Shown: positions 22,903 through 28,416 of the stretch, one piece after another
How positions within the stretch are numbered: the stretch's first letter is position 1
How the letters are laid out: each line of letters starts with the position of its first letter
IMG/VR virus record: IMGVR_UViG_3300021511_000197
Coordinates: 1-28,416 of that record
From: a virus
Reading direction: 5' to 3' (one strand)
DNA: 28,416 bases
Position numbers and translations under genes: made by a program
Notes under the pieces: model-generated
What the model saw: only the letters and a program-made list of their open reading frames with translations
Databases searched by the model: none
Told to the model about the DNA's origin: nothing

Positions 22903-23198
22903 TGATGGGCCTCCTGTAATAACGGTGGCTGCACGCTGATGATTGGCCCGTCGAACCTTACGAGATGGTTGTGTGCCAAACTCGCTCGCGCTGCGCTACT
23001 CATAACCAGACGCTACGACGCGGCACAACGCCTGTCAATAGTGATGTCGTCCTCGTGGGATCGCTCGGCACGGCGGTCCATCCTCTGGCAATTGAGCCGG
23101 TGCCGAACCGTTGGGCGACGCCGTCCGCTCGATTCCGAATGTTTGTGGGCATCATGCTGTGGCCCCGGGCACAGAAAGCCATAGTCAGTGCAGCGGTA
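22903..23198. other. non-coding stretch of about 296 bases
   Basis: It carries the candidate promoter at 23010-23038. A minus-strand open frame at 23000-23182 has no ribosome site and unremarkable composition, so I do not call it a gene. No RNA gene is recognised. Confidence 0.4.
23010..23038 (-). promoter_or_regulatory. candidate sigma-70 promoter upstream of the HTH gene
   Basis: A perfect TTGACA (23038-23033) is followed by a 17-base spacer and TAGCGT (23015-23010), a weak -10 that matches TATAAT at three of six positions. It points toward the HTH gene at 22902 and leaves a leader of about 100 bases. Confidence 0.35.
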
Positions 23199-23399
23199 TC
23201 ATTTGTGCCGTTTCCAATACTCGATCTGCCGCAGGCGCTCCTGGGCTACCTCCTTCGTCCGGTAGCATCCCAGCTTCCTGCCCGTCTCGGAGTGGACGCA
23301 CCACGGACGATCGGAGCTTTCATCCTTGCGAATAACCGCCTCGACATGTTGCGCCGCCTTCTCGGCGGCATCACGGATTGCTTGATCCCAACGGCCCAT
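23199..23399 (-). CDS. 66-residue protein, paralogue of the gene at 27911
   Basis: 66 residues from ATG 23399: starts MGRWDQAIRDAAEKAAQH and contains RPWCVHSETGRKLGCYRT and AQERLRQIEYWK. The WxVxSxxGKxLGxYxTxExAxxRLRQIE pattern recalls a short motif seen at the ends of several phage proteins (for example near prohead-protease genes), but a function is not established. It is 58/66 identical to the copy at 27911. No good Shine-Dalgarno is present, so translation may depend on the gene in front of it, which here is only a decayed fragment. It is therefore possibly not expressed. Confidence 0.6.
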   Translation of the reverse strand: MGRWDQAIRDAAEKAAQHVEAVIRKDESSDRPWCVHSETGRKLGCYRTKEVAQERLRQIEYWKRHK

Positions 23400-23425
23400 C
23401 AGCCGGTTATACACTTCGGTTCAGG

Positions 23426-23521
23426 TTATGGTCGGTCCATCATCAAGGTCGGGTGCGTTCTCCTGACTCTCGCCACTACCTAGTCCCGGATGGTGACGGT
23501 CTATCCCTCGATCCCTCTGTG
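23426..23521 (-). pseudogene. decayed 3' end of a sigma-region-4-like gene (copy A)
   Basis: In the frame ending at the TAA (23428-23426) the translation is RGIEG-stop-TVTIRD-stop-VVARVRRTHPTLMMDRP. Two in-frame stops interrupt it. The final 16 residues VARVRRTHPTLMMDRP match VARVRKTYPTLMMDRP of the gene at 28138 except at two positions. It aligns with copy C over 31 codons without gaps. The 66-aa gene begins exactly 26 bases downstream, as in copy B. Confidence 0.7.
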
Positions 23522-23731
23522 AGGGTTGTACGGACGCACGCCGGTTTTGGTCAGAAAAAACTCGGGTGGTCAAGAATAGTTGAATCGGGTTTTCACTTGG
23601 CGCGAACTCGACGCAGTATGTCCCGGACGCGCCGATTCCACGTCTGCATCTGAATCGCCGGCCTGAAGGCGCGCCCGACGCGGCTGGCAGCACGTCTTGT
23701 CCAGGATGGCCCGCAGAGCCGTCCTGTGCGG
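23522..23731. other. non-coding stretch with repeat fragment
   Basis: The first 35 bases carry the shared block GAGGGTTGTACGGAC (23521-23535) and TTTTGGTCAG (23545-23554), also found at 17333-17366. The rest, to the stop of the HNH_5 gene, holds no recognised gene or RNA. It is only a little over 200 bases and I see nothing else in it. Confidence 0.4.
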
Positions 23732-24652
23732 CTACGTGCTCAGGCCGAGTGTTTGCAGTTGATGTTCAAAGAAACCGAGCTTACGAGTCTTCCGTCGCCG
23801 AGCATCGCAGATAGCAATGGTTCCTTGACCGACTTCAAGAAGTGGGGCGCTGGCTTCGGACAAGACGATGAACAAACTGTGAAAACCACCGCCGAAGAGC
23901 TGGACACCCACTACGAGTCCAGCCATTTGGATGTTAGCGACCACTGCCAAGTGCTCGTGACTCTCTATCCGTGGCAGGAACGCTGGATGGTCTGGCGGCT
24001 CGAATGCGAAACCTGGTATCTCCAATTCGTGCAGCAGATCACGATCCTCGGCGAAGATCGCCTGCCGACACTTCTCGATGACCGAATCGGATAGGACTGA
24101 TTCGCCAAGGCACTCGTAGGCTGTGGCGAGAGCGATTTTGAGCATTGCTCGGACTAGCAGTCCTGCGTCAACATGCGGTTCAACCCGATACTCTCCGGCG
24201 AGCGACGTTTCCTCCAGAAGCTGCACCAATCTTCCCCGGTCCACCTGTCCGGCCAAGAACTGCTTCAGGATGCGTTCGTCTTGCTCGGGGGAGCAAACGA
24301 CGCTCACGTGAAGACCGTCGTCACTTCGTGAGATCGGGCCGTGAATCTCAACGTTCGTTTCATCAGCGCGAAAGGTGATCGTGGCGCGCTTCCCCGTTGG
24401 CGTGTGCGTGGCCGGTAGTTTCCAGGCGGGTTCCCCGGCACGCGACCGGACTCCATGTACGAGTCGAAGCGCCTGGATGAGCGGACTGTCAACGAGTGGG
24501 CCGTCCAACCTGGTGCCCAACTCGCTATTCGCCTTCTTCGACACACGTATCGAGTAGTCGAGACTTCCACCGATCGCATGGGGGAAGATATGCTCGTCCG
24601 TGAACTCGTCTGCCGGCACCGGTGTACCAAGGTATGGACAATTGCCATTCAT
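23732..24652 (-). CDS. HNH_5-type protein with missing zinc cysteines
   Basis: 306 residues from ATG 24652, which overlaps the upstream stop as ATGA and has GGGAG upstream. The N-terminus NCPYLGTPVPADEFTDEHIF (4-23) then PHAIGGSLDYS and SKKANSELGTRLDGPLVD (38-55) are the diagnostic stretches of the HNH_5 family (PF14279), whose members often carry CxxC zinc pairs there. Here the first pair is CPYL (one cysteine) and the second is KKAN (none), so the usual zinc site looks lost. The catalytic EH (20-21) remains. The long C-terminal part is unrecognised. Role unknown; such proteins often accompany defence or modification loci. Confidence 0.72.
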   Translation of the reverse strand: MNGNCPYLGTPVPADEFTDEHIFPHAIGGSLDYSIRVSKKANSELGTRLDGPLVDSPLIQALRLVHGVRSRAGEPAWKLPATHTPTGKRATITFRADETNVEIHGPISRSDDGLHVSVVCSPEQDERILKQFLAGQVDRGRLVQLLEETSLAGEYRVEPHVDAGLLVRAMLKIALATAYECLGESVLSDSVIEKCRQAIFAEDRDLLHELEIPGFAFEPPDHPAFLPRIESHEHLAVVANIQMAGLVVGVQLFGGGFHSLFIVLSEASAPLLEVGQGTIAICDARRRKTRKLGFFEHQLQTLGLST

Positions 24653-24846
24653 ACAAGAAACTCCCGAATCCGTGCCCTCGCTCCGACCTTGATTCCTTCG
24701 CCCCCCCTTGGTTTTTGGCGCGTGGTCCTCTCCCTACCACACATCTGTACGAGTGGAAGCGCAGCCGCCCGGCGATACGGCGCCCTGTACTGCCATTCTG
24801 CTTGTTCGACTCGTCTGAGAACGTCTTCGAGGATGGCGCCTAACAA
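24649..24846 (-). CDS. 65-residue protein coupled to the SPASM radical SAM gene
   Basis: 65 residues if started at TTG 24846, which has AGGAG five bases upstream and overlaps the radical SAM stop. An earlier TTG at 24876 is in frame but lacks a ribosome site. Helical start LLGAILEDVLRRVEQAEWQY, basic later part (RERTTRQKPRGGEGIKVGAR). Its stop overlaps the HNH_5 start as ATGA. No family recognised. Its place directly behind a peptide-modifying enzyme makes it a candidate partner or second substrate, by position alone. Confidence 0.4.
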   Translation of the reverse strand: MLGAILEDVLRRVEQAEWQYRAPYRRAAALPLVQMCGRERTTRQKPRGGEGIKVGARARIREFLV

Positions 24847-25922
24847 ACCGTCTCCTGTCCAAGGCTTCTGATCCAATCGCGGACTTCTGCGAAGAGACGC
24901 TGGTAGGCAACACAGAACACGTCACGGCGGTACTGATTCCAGCTCCGGGGACATCCAGCGCCACAGATTGCATACCAAACACAGGATTCGCAGGCGCGAC
25001 GGGCCTCTTTGATTGTTCCTCGAAGCCGACGCCGCACTGAGTCAATGTCCTCGTCACTGTGGATATTGCCCAACCGATACTCCGTCCCTGTTCCATAGTC
25101 ATCGCAGAGAAACACGTCTCCGTTGGCCATTACGGCATGGATGTTCCCGCACAGATCCGCATTGAACTTGCATAGACGGGAGGTGCGGCCAACAAGGGAC
25201 CGAATCACATTCTCAAAGAAGTTCAGCCTGAGGCTGCCGGGATCGGATATCCAGAGGTGAAAGAACTTCACCAGGAATCTTCCAAACTCATCTGGCTCAA
25301 CGAGAGGGCGGTGTGATTGCAGGTCCATAGCGGCATTGAAACTGTAACTCTTGACTCCAAGGCCCTTCATGAATACGTAAATATCCGAGGCACGCTGAAG
25401 GGATTCTGGCGTGAGGACGCCGAGTACCCCGTGGCGAATTTGGTGCCGCCGGAGCGCATGGATGGTCTGAAGAACCTGCTCACTTGTTGGGCCACCGTCA
25501 AGACTGCGTCGGTGGAGGTCATGAAGGTCAGGTGTGCCATCGAAGCTGACCGATACCCCGACGTCGTGACGCTTAAGGAGAGACAACAACCCTCGATGAA
25601 CATGATATCCGTTTGTCTGAATCTGGTTGTCAAACCCGACCAGTCCCAGTTCCTGCCGCTCGATCTCGCGTTGAAGGTTGAACGCGCTTTCGTAGAAGCC
25701 GTGGCCGCGCAGGAAGGGTTCCCCACCGTGCCAAGTTACAAGAATGCGAAGCCTCCGATCCTGTGCGCGTTTCCGAGCAGCCGAGACCATCCATTGAAAG
25801 GCCGATTGAAGGTCGATGTCTTCCGGAGGCGCGGGTTTGCGGTTCCTGATGTAGCAGTAGTCACAGGACATGTTACACGCGTTGCCTGCGGGTTTCATGA
25901 GGAACATAGCGTTGTAGGGCAT
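24840..25922 (-). CDS. radical SAM/SPASM peptide-modifying enzyme
   Basis: 360 residues from ATG 25922, with GAGG five bases upstream; the frame continues to 26132 but the upstream part looks non-coding. The radical SAM 4Fe-4S motif is CNMSCDYC (16-23, CxxxCxxC), with GGEPF (66-70). The SPASM domain is complete: C258-x9-G-x4-C273, then CESCVWYAICGAGC (311-324, Cx2Cx5Cx3C) and C337, enough for two auxiliary clusters. It belongs to the anSME/RiPP-maturase group, which modifies Cys, Ser or other side chains in peptides or proteins through a 5'-deoxyadenosyl radical. Shares the locus with a second radical SAM enzyme and a peptide gene. Substrate not known; anSME-like sulfatase maturation is possible, but no sulfatase is encoded here. 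Confidence 0.88.
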   Translation of the reverse strand: MPYNAMFLMKPAGNACNMSCDYCYIRNRKPAPPEDIDLQSAFQWMVSAARKRAQDRRLRILVTWHGGEPFLRGHGFYESAFNLQREIERQELGLVGFDNQIQTNGYHVHRGLLSLLKRHDVGVSVSFDGTPDLHDLHRRSLDGGPTSEQVLQTIHALRRHQIRHGVLGVLTPESLQRASDIYVFMKGLGVKSYSFNAAMDLQSHRPLVEPDEFGRFLVKFFHLWISDPGSLRLNFFENVIRSLVGRTSRLCKFNADLCGNIHAVMANGDVFLCDDYGTGTEYRLGNIHSDEDIDSVRRRLRGTIKEARRACESCVWYAICGAGCPRSWNQYRRDVFCVAYQRLFAEVRDWIRSLGQETVC

Positions 25923-26173
25923 CGAGTCCTCAGGGTGCGGCGAGCGCGTTCTCCGACAGCCAACCGCGGACGTATTATGACCAAGAGGAGGACAACCAAT
26001 CAGTCCAGACGGGGACTGGGAGCACGGCGTCCCACCACATATGGTCGCCTTCCGCTTGGCTGGGGCGTTGACATTAGCTGATGGCCGGGGCGTTGCGCGC
26101 ATTCCTACTCTTCCCATGTGGTCGACTGGCACATAGACTGCGCCACAACCGCGTCAGTCGGACGGCACTCGCG
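25923..26173. other. intergenic stretch between candidate peptide and SPASM enzyme
   Basis: 251 bases. Part is open in the SPASM enzyme's frame (ATG-type start at 26132), but there is no ribosome site and the composition (Pro, Ser, Arg and Cys scattered) is not protein-like. A CATAAT-like -10 is present around 25976 on the minus strand, but without a credible -35. No other gene is supported. Confidence 0.35.
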
Positions 26174-26329
26174 CTAATTCGAGGGCGGGCTTATGTCCGT
26201 GTAATCACCGCAACTGACATCCTGAGGATCCTCTGTCAGAATCCTCTCTAGGAGTCGTCGCTGTGCTGCTTCTTCGGTACGGGCATCGGTTTCTTCAGGA
26301 CACTCAACGGTGGTTTTGCTGTCTTCCAT
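26174..26329 (-). CDS. candidate ribosomally made peptide precursor (51 aa)
   Basis: 51 residues from ATG 26329; GGAGG lies 11 bases upstream, rather far. The N-terminus MEDSKTTVECPEETDARTEE is acidic, followed by a helical stretch AAQRRLLERILTEDP and a short C-terminal part QDVSCGDYTDISPPSN. This layout (charged leader, helix, small Cys/Tyr/Ser/Asp/Pro-containing core) is that of a RiPP precursor; placement between two radical SAM genes is the main support. The first 82 bases overlap the radical SAM gene upstream in another frame, and that overlap coincides with its low-complexity Lys/Pro tail. No homologue is recalled, so this is an inference. Confidence 0.45.
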   Translation of the reverse strand: MEDSKTTVECPEETDARTEEAAQRRLLERILTEDPQDVSCGDYTDISPPSN

Positions 26330-27273
26330 TTCTTCAAGACCTCCATTCGTGACTCGCATGGGAAAAGGTGCCAGAATTGCTTCCAAGAACCCGAACACAG
26401 ACCGCGTTCGGGACAGTCTTGGGCACATGGTGGCAGAACAAGGCCATAGGGTTTATTGCGAAGGCGCTCTCTCTTCACTTGATCGTAATCGAGATTCGTT
26501 GTTTCGGTATTGTCCAAGAGGGGAATCAGACTTCCAGGCCGGCAATCGGGCAGAATGCAGTACGGAATAGAGTTCGAGTACCACGAAAGCTTGTTACTAT
26601 CCAGCCAAGCTACACATTCCTCGATAAAGGGCCTGGATTGAGAAAACGGAACAGCCGCGGTCGGGCAACGGGCCGGGGGGATGAGGTTCTGAATCGAAAA
26701 CCTCCTAATGCCAAGAGAGACGGCAAACTGCGCGATGGGAAGGAGCTTCCTGAAATTCCATGTGTGGATGAGAATCTGGGCTGTGACAGCCCGGAACCCA
26801 ACGGAGAGGCAGGCCTCGACGGCCCGGAGGAGTCGGCGCATACTGCCGACTCTGGCGGTTAGCATGTCGTGTTCGCGATCTGTGTCGGAGTGAAGGGTGA
26901 GGGTCACAGCGCTAAGACCGGCCAAGGAGAGGCTTGCACAGAGATCGCGGTCGAGGCGAGCTCCGTTCGAGAACATATGAATGTCGGCCTGGGATCGGCT
27001 TCTGCAATGCTCGACGAGGGAGACAATGTCGGGGTAGAGGCTGGGCTCGCCACCACCAATTGACACGAAGTTATAGTCGCTAGCTTGGCCGATGAGGAAC
27101 TTGAGCTCGTCCAGCGAGTACCGGGCTTTGCGCTCGGCGTCGTGAAGAAAGCAAGTACGGCAGTTGTTCGAGCAGGAGTAGGATGGGAAAAGGAAAAGCC
27201 GTTTGATGTCGGCTGCCCTTGAGGGCCTAGGCGCAAACGCGATCGGCGGTGACGGATTCGAAACTGATACCAT
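26248..27273 (-). CDS. radical SAM protein, MoaA-like, with C-terminal cysteine cluster
   Basis: 341 residues from ATG 27273 (no clear ribosome site). The radical SAM motif is CSNNCRTC (34-41), with SIGGGEPSLYPD (71-82). Extra cysteines at 203, 239, 244, 283 (CAQDC), 287, 293 and 306 suggest an auxiliary cluster, but they do not fit the SPASM pattern of the neighbour. A radical SAM enzyme is certain; its reaction is not. The last 30 residues are Lys/Pro-rich (KPPLSVLKKPMPVPKK) and overlap the peptide gene. Codon composition here is less GC-rich than in the replication genes, consistent with a separately acquired locus. Confidence 0.85.
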   Translation of the reverse strand: MVSVSNPSPPIAFAPRPSRAADIKRLFLFPSYSCSNNCRTCFLHDAERKARYSLDELKFLIGQASDYNFVSIGGGEPSLYPDIVSLVEHCRSRSQADIHMFSNGARLDRDLCASLSLAGLSAVTLTLHSDTDREHDMLTARVGSMRRLLRAVEACLSVGFRAVTAQILIHTWNFRKLLPIAQFAVSLGIRRFSIQNLIPPARCPTAAVPFSQSRPFIEECVAWLDSNKLSWYSNSIPYCILPDCRPGSLIPLLDNTETTNLDYDQVKRERLRNKPYGLVLPPCAQDCPERGLCSGSWKQFWHLFPCESRMEVLKKWKTAKPPLSVLKKPMPVPKKQHSDDS

Positions 27274-27910
27274 GGAGAAAGCGTATCAGCTAAGCAAACG
27301 CTCGGCAAGCCGTACCGCCCGTTGGCAGCGAGTCCGCAGGTGGGCGGCTAAAGCCCGTAACCGGCGGGGTTTGGGCTTGTTTGGCGGAGGCAGCATATTC
27401 GCACGGCGGTGATCGACCACCTCCGGTATGCTTCCGGCCGAGTTCGGGGCGCCTTTCGACCCGTCAGCGCTGACCGGCCCCAGCGAGCGTGACGCGATCG
27501 TTGCGCCGCGCGGTTCGTGCGGGGCGATGTGTAGCATAGGGAGGGAGACCGAACTGGTCAGATCGGGATCGGCGATCCGGCGGTCTGCTCGCTGCCGGCC
27601 CGCTCTCCGGGGCAACGAGATCCAGGGGGAGAACCAGATCCACGGCGCTTGCGCCGAGGGGACAGAACCACATCCAGCGCTTATGCGCAAGGAGAACCAG
27701 AACCCCCACTACGGCCCAAACCGCCGGAATACCGCGGATTCAAACGGCTGCGAACACCAGTGTCGGCGGCGGCTCGCCGCCGCAGCAACCTTGCCCCAGG
27801 CCTCCGCGCCGATCACGCCGCAGGGGCGGGTCTGGATTCGCCTGACGACCTCGCGGATCAGCAACTCAAACTCGCAACGCCAGTCATCCTTGCCCTGCCG
27901 TGCGGTCGCT
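27274..27910. other. gene-poor stretch of about 637 bases with tandem palindromic units
   Basis: Minus- and plus-strand open frames exist but none has a ribosome site or recognisable domain. At 27609-27708 there is an imperfect tandem repeat of about 33 bases built on GGGGAGAACCAGATCCA, with inverted repeats GGCGCTTGCGCC and GCGCTTATGCGC. No RNA gene is recognised. The stretch separates the radical SAM locus from the duplicated 66-aa gene. Confidence 0.45.
27609..27708. repeat. imperfect tandem repeat with small palindromes
   Basis: Two near-complete units, 27626-27657 and 27658-27690, each start GGGG, contain AGAACCA and ATCCA, and end with an inverted repeat (GGCGC-TT-GCGCC; GCGC-TTAT-GCGC). 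Partial units flank them at 27609-27625 and 27691-27708. The period is 32-33 bases. Seen directly; function unknown, could be a protein-binding array or a repetitive extragenic element. Confidence 0.6.
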
Positions 27911-28111
27911 TCACTTCCGCCGCTTCCAATGCTCGATCTGCCGCAAGCGCTCTTGGGCTGCTTCCTTCGTCCGGTAGCAGCCCAGCTTCTTGCCCGTCTC
28001 GGAGTAGACGCACCACGGACGATCGGAGCTTCCATCCTTGCGAATGACGGCCTCGACGTGTTGGGCCGCCTTCTCGGCGGCATCACGGATTTCTCTGTCC
28101 CAACGGCCCAT
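27911..28111 (-). CDS. 66-residue protein, second copy
   Basis: 66 residues from ATG 28111: MGRWDREIRDAAEKAAQH, then RPWCVYSETGKKLGCYRT and AQERLRQIEHWKRRK. Eight substitutions separate it from the copy at 23199-23399. It starts exactly 26 bases after the TAA of the sigma-like gene, and this spacer contains the direct repeat ATAACC-N13-ATAACC. No strong ribosome site lies close to the ATG (GAGGGG is 13 bases away). Both copies keep an open frame, suggesting a selected function, possibly together with the sigma-like protein. A C-terminal WxVxSxxGKxLG pattern resembles phage structural-protein tails; function unknown. Confidence 0.65.
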   Translation of the reverse strand: MGRWDREIRDAAEKAAQHVEAVIRKDGSSDRPWCVYSETGKKLGCYRTKEAAQERLRQIEHWKRRK

Positions 28112-28137
28112 CAGTCGGTTATGCCCCTCGGTTTAGG

Positions 28138-28416
28138 TTATGGTCGGTCCATCATCAAGGTCGGGTACGTTTTCCTGACTCTCGCTACCGCCCGGTCCCG
28201 GACGGAGAACAGATTGACGTGTGAGCAGCCTATCTCCCGCGACACCTGGCGCACGGACTTCCCCTCGGCCAGGTGACCCCAGAGCAGGGCGCGCTCCTTC
28301 TCGTCGAGCCCGTCCAGGATTTCATGGGCCGTCAGGGCTTCCGCCGGGTCGTCCGACTCGCCCACCGCGAAGTCGGCGAGCCTCTCCTCGTCCATCAACT
28401 CGACGCGATGGTGCCG
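28138..28416 (-). CDS. sigma-factor region 4-like protein, N-terminus off the window
   Basis: The visible 91 codons end in TAA at 28140-28138 and the frame is open to the right edge, so the start is probably beyond it; an ATG at 28395 gives an 85-residue minimum. Sequence features: acidic start, ILDGLDEKERALLWGHLAEG, then the helix-turn-helix KSVRQVSREIGCSHVNLFSV with RDRAVARVRK. This is the pattern of sigma-70 region 4 (-35 recognition). A full sigma factor, an anti-host regulator or a small stand-alone region 4 protein are all possible. Fragments of the same tail occur at 21981 and 23426. Confidence 0.65.
   Translation of the reverse strand, partial: RHHRVELMDEERLADFAVGESDDPAEALTAHEILDGLDEKERALLWGHLAEGKSVRQVSREIGCSHVNLFSVRDRAVARVRKTYPTLMMDRP

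Noticed and set aside
25923-26132. Upstream extension of the SPASM radical SAM gene (70 residues)
   Set aside because: The family starts a few residues before the CxxxCxxC motif, and ATG 25922 has a good Shine-Dalgarno. The extension has no conserved feature.
27274-27690. Minus-strand Arg/Pro-rich frame just ahead of the first radical SAM gene
   Set aside because: It has no ribosome site, an atypical composition and overlaps the palindromic repeats; a second precursor peptide there is not supported.
27428-28276. Plus-strand frame of 282 residues at the right end
   Set aside because: It runs antisense through the 66-aa gene and the palindromic repeats, with no domain and no start signal.
1-28416. 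tRNA or rRNA genes
   Set aside because: No cloverleaf or conserved rRNA stretch was recognised by eye; a dedicated covariance-model scan was not possible.

Overview
The window reads as part of a GC-rich, double-stranded DNA phage, prophage or phage-like element of a Gram-negative bacterium, followed on the right by an accessory region with a possible peptide-modification locus. The phage-like reading rests on very compact, strictly one-directional coding (all supported genes are on the minus strand, many joined by ATGA, TGATG or TAGTG overlaps), a self-contained replication and recombination set, a free-standing HNH endonuclease and an intein. Lipoprotein signal peptides point to a bacterial host. 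No capsid, tail, terminase or integrase gene is visible, so the phage assignment is inference and the host cannot be named.

In the direction of transcription (right to left) the window holds: (1) 28416-27911, the end of a sigma-region-4-like protein and a 66-residue protein. (2) 27910-27274, a gene-poor stretch with palindromic tandem repeats. (3) 27273-23732, two different radical SAM proteins, a 51-codon candidate precursor peptide between them, a 65-residue protein and an HNH_5-type protein. (4) 23731-21823, decayed repeat copies of the sigma-tail/66-aa-gene junction, a second intact copy of the 66-aa gene and a helix-turn-helix protein. (5) 21822-20092, small exported proteins, two of them clear lipoproteins, with a terminator-like hairpin at 20952-20975. 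(6) 20043-6060, a metallophosphoesterase, two Cas4/RecB-like nucleases, a membrane-anchored coiled-coil protein, zinc-ribbon proteins, RecA, a Vsr/DUF559-like nuclease, DnaB helicase interrupted by a 420-residue intein, primase, dNMP kinase and an HNH endonuclease. (7) 6063-3727, a DNA polymerase III alpha-like protein that stops just after the last palm aspartate. (8) 3724-1, glycosyltransferases, a polysaccharide deacetylase-like protein and two methyltransferases.

Group 6 plus the polymerase forms a near-complete replisome: primase and DnaB prime and unwind, RecA with the nucleases and phosphoesterase handles recombination or end processing, and dNMP kinase supplies nucleotides. The polymerase lacks the finger, clamp-binding and OB regions, so a partner polypeptide elsewhere is expected or it works in another way. 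The sugar and methyl genes are translationally chained to the polymerase, so surface or nucleic-acid glycosylation appears to be co-expressed with replication.

The best candidates for something undescribed are the radical SAM/peptide locus (24649-27273), the family of decayed sigma-tail/66-aa junction repeats (21.9-23.6 and 27.9-28.2 kb, with a related fragment at 17333-17366), and the half-length DnaE with a palm insertion.
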